Below, piece by piece: positions 62,635 through 64,000 of a stretch of DNA of 64,000 nt. The stretch is from Phytophthora colocasiae (Eukaryota > Oomycota > Peronosporomycetes > Peronosporales > Peronosporaceae), in assembly GCA_018806915.1 (NCBI GenBank), contig JAGKQI010000087.1, positions 620,001 to 684,000 of the forward strand. Direction: 5' to 3'. Position numbers and translations under genes: made by a program. Numbering within the stretch: position 1 is the stretch's first letter; every line of letters begins with the position of its first letter. The notes beneath the pieces are model-generated. The model was not told where the DNA came from, made no database searches, and saw only the letters and a list, made by a program, of their open reading frames with translations.

Positions 62635-63323
62635 GCGCGCCTCTTACATTAGCTTTTAGTTAGCGTGGCAGATGAACAAATCAACAAGCTTGCTTTTCAT
62701 TTACTTGTACTTAACCCCTCCAGACCGGGAGCCGAAAGGAACATGTAAACTGCATATGCAGCATAATTAGACTTAATGTTTGTATATAAACAAGGTTAGG
62801 GAAGATAGGATTCAGGATGTGCAGTTACAAGAGGCTTGCTAATCCCGCATATAAGTTGCATAATGGGCCACGTCTTGCCGTCTAATTTTGCATTATGCTA
62901 CATATCGCGGATAGTGACAGGTCACACGCCGAACAGAAACATTGTCATCCAGGTCATTGTTTTCTGAATTTTAGACATCAGAACTTCCCATACAAATTTC
63001 TATACATAAAGTTGGGGTGTCATCCATACAGATCCTTACAGATGTGCAATCTTCTGGTGCAATCAGTTGAAACTATCAGTCCTTGTGTAAATACGGTGCA
63101 AGGAACGCAAGCAATCAACTGAAAACTCTCGGGTGTTGGGTATAGACGCGCGAATATGGTCCAGGCCATTATTCCTAGTTAATGAAAACAGGCAAGCCAT
63201 GATGAAGTTCAAGGTTCCCTGTAGTGAGCAGATTAGCCACCAAAGACAACGAAAATAATCACGTTTCCTAGTCAGAGCCTGCATATATGCAGTTTATTGG
63301 CAGGTTAATATGCATCCTACGCG
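62635..63323. other. Region between HSP70 and the piggyBac relic
   Basis: About 690 bp, A-T-rich, no gene seen. Confidence 0.5.
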
Positions 63324-64000
63324 CTACGGGCTCGTTCGACGTCTCTTGTTTGAAGCCGGAGTACCAGGTGTGGAAGGTGTTCCTGGAACGTTCGTGGTTC
63401 CTCTGCGGCGAACTCGGATGACCTTGCCATTATCCACGGGGATCAATTTCCTATTCATCCACTCCTTGTGCCATATGTCCCAGCAAGTCATGGCAACTCC
63501 ACGAACATTGCGCCGAGCTCGCATGCAGAGGAAGATCGGTCCCGCTGTGTTGCAGTCGTTACAGAAATACGTCGTCGTGGAGGCGCGTTGATTTTCAGCT
63601 CGCAGAACGGAGCAGACCTTGCATGCACGTTGGCGGCGCTTCGCCTGCGTGCCTTCGTTGCGCCATTCATTACTCTGACGTGCCATGTGCTCTGTCTGCT
63701 GGTCCCCACCAACAGGAAGTGGCTCATATGTTGGTACTGGTGCGGGCCGCTGTGTGCCGAACGTATTCCCTTCGTACATGTCGGTGGCATGCAGCTGACA
63801 GAGCTGCAGATGAAGCTTGATCATATATTTGACGTGCGTCAAAGGACGCGACTCCTTGTTTTTATGGTACGCCTTGTGGATGATGTAGCCATTCACAATG
63901 GCCAAGTCGATCAACCCTAGCACCAGGGACTTGTAGTATTTCTTGAATCGGAGCGCGCGTTGCAGGAGTAGCGCTGCAAGCGCAACTGGTCATGGACATC
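63324..64000 (-). pseudogene. PiggyBac-type transposase, C-terminal fragment with frame break
   Basis: Enters from the right edge of the window. The first readable part is DVHDQLRLQRYS (edge, one frame), then, one base off, RFKKYYKSLVLGLIDLAIVN and further GYIIHKAYHKN. This is the end of the piggyBac (DDE_Tnp_1_7) domain in oomycete PGBD-like proteins. A Cys-rich zinc-binding end follows: CKVCSVLR, TYFCNDCN, FLCMRARR. The final tail is Arg/Pro/Thr-rich. The frame break near 63950 makes it a relic, unless it is a base error. The rest lies outside the window. Confidence 0.8.

Noticed and set aside
63310..63920. Plus-strand frames opposite the piggyBac fragment
   Set aside because: Shadow frames of the recognisable minus-strand piggyBac sequence.
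1..64000. tRNA, rRNA and CRISPR features
   Set aside because: I looked for cloverleaf-like stretches, rRNA-like sequence and regularly spaced repeats and saw none that I could support by eye.

Overview
The window looks like a chromosome segment of a plant-pathogenic oomycete, most likely Phytophthora or a close relative. The reasons are compact genes with few short GT-AG introns, start regions resembling the oomycete initiator (TCATT-type), a cluster of secreted AA17-type lytic polysaccharide monooxygenases (LPMOs), temptin-like secreted proteins, and many Ty3/gypsy, Mutator-like and piggyBac relics.

Layout. 1-3.95 kb: a decayed Ty3/gypsy pol (element A), joined at a (GAA)12 tract to a second Ty3/gypsy element (element B, 3.98-14.8 kb). 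B has a long gag, a pol reached through an in-frame UGA with a stem 8 nt downstream, and two later lesions. 14.8-25.4 kb: seven LPMO-type genes (orders - - + + + - -). Five are of the AA17 kind and two are of a more divergent LPMO-like kind. Nearly all end in a Thr/Ser-rich linker and a Cys-x-x-Arg-rich tail, and the last copy has a frameshift in its signal peptide. 26-31.4 kb: a Cys-rich surface protein, a SWEET sugar transporter and a large NAD-dependent glutamate dehydrogenase. 32-40.2 kb: a hypothetical gene, mitochondrial ribosomal protein uL29m, three epoxide hydrolases (two intronless in inverted orientation with a near-identical 5' part, one with four introns) and a USP-type deubiquitinase.

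40.7-54.5 kb is a three-layer nest. A temptin-like gene is cut inside its signal peptide by a Mutator-like element (MULE; 9-bp target duplication, terminal inverted repeats, a transposase with SWIM remnant joined to a Ulp1-type protease). The MULE coding region is itself cut by a chromodomain-bearing Ty3/gypsy element (element C, 7.9 kb, LTRs differing at 1 of 412 positions, 5-bp target duplication CTGGG). Element C carries what looks like a textbook -1 frameshift signal between gag and pol and an open frame on the opposite strand near its 3' end. 55.3-64 kb: an intact second temptin-like gene, two paralogous basic/coiled-coil proteins, the NatC catalytic subunit NAA30, an unusual TPR-HSP70 fusion without the usual C-terminal EEVD, and a piggyBac transposase fragment at the right border.

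How genes may work together (inference): the LPMO cluster would act outside the cell on plant polysaccharide, and the nearby SWEET would move sugars across membranes; nothing in the sequence proves co-regulation. Everything was read by eye from sequence; family names come from motif recognition, and no database search was run.
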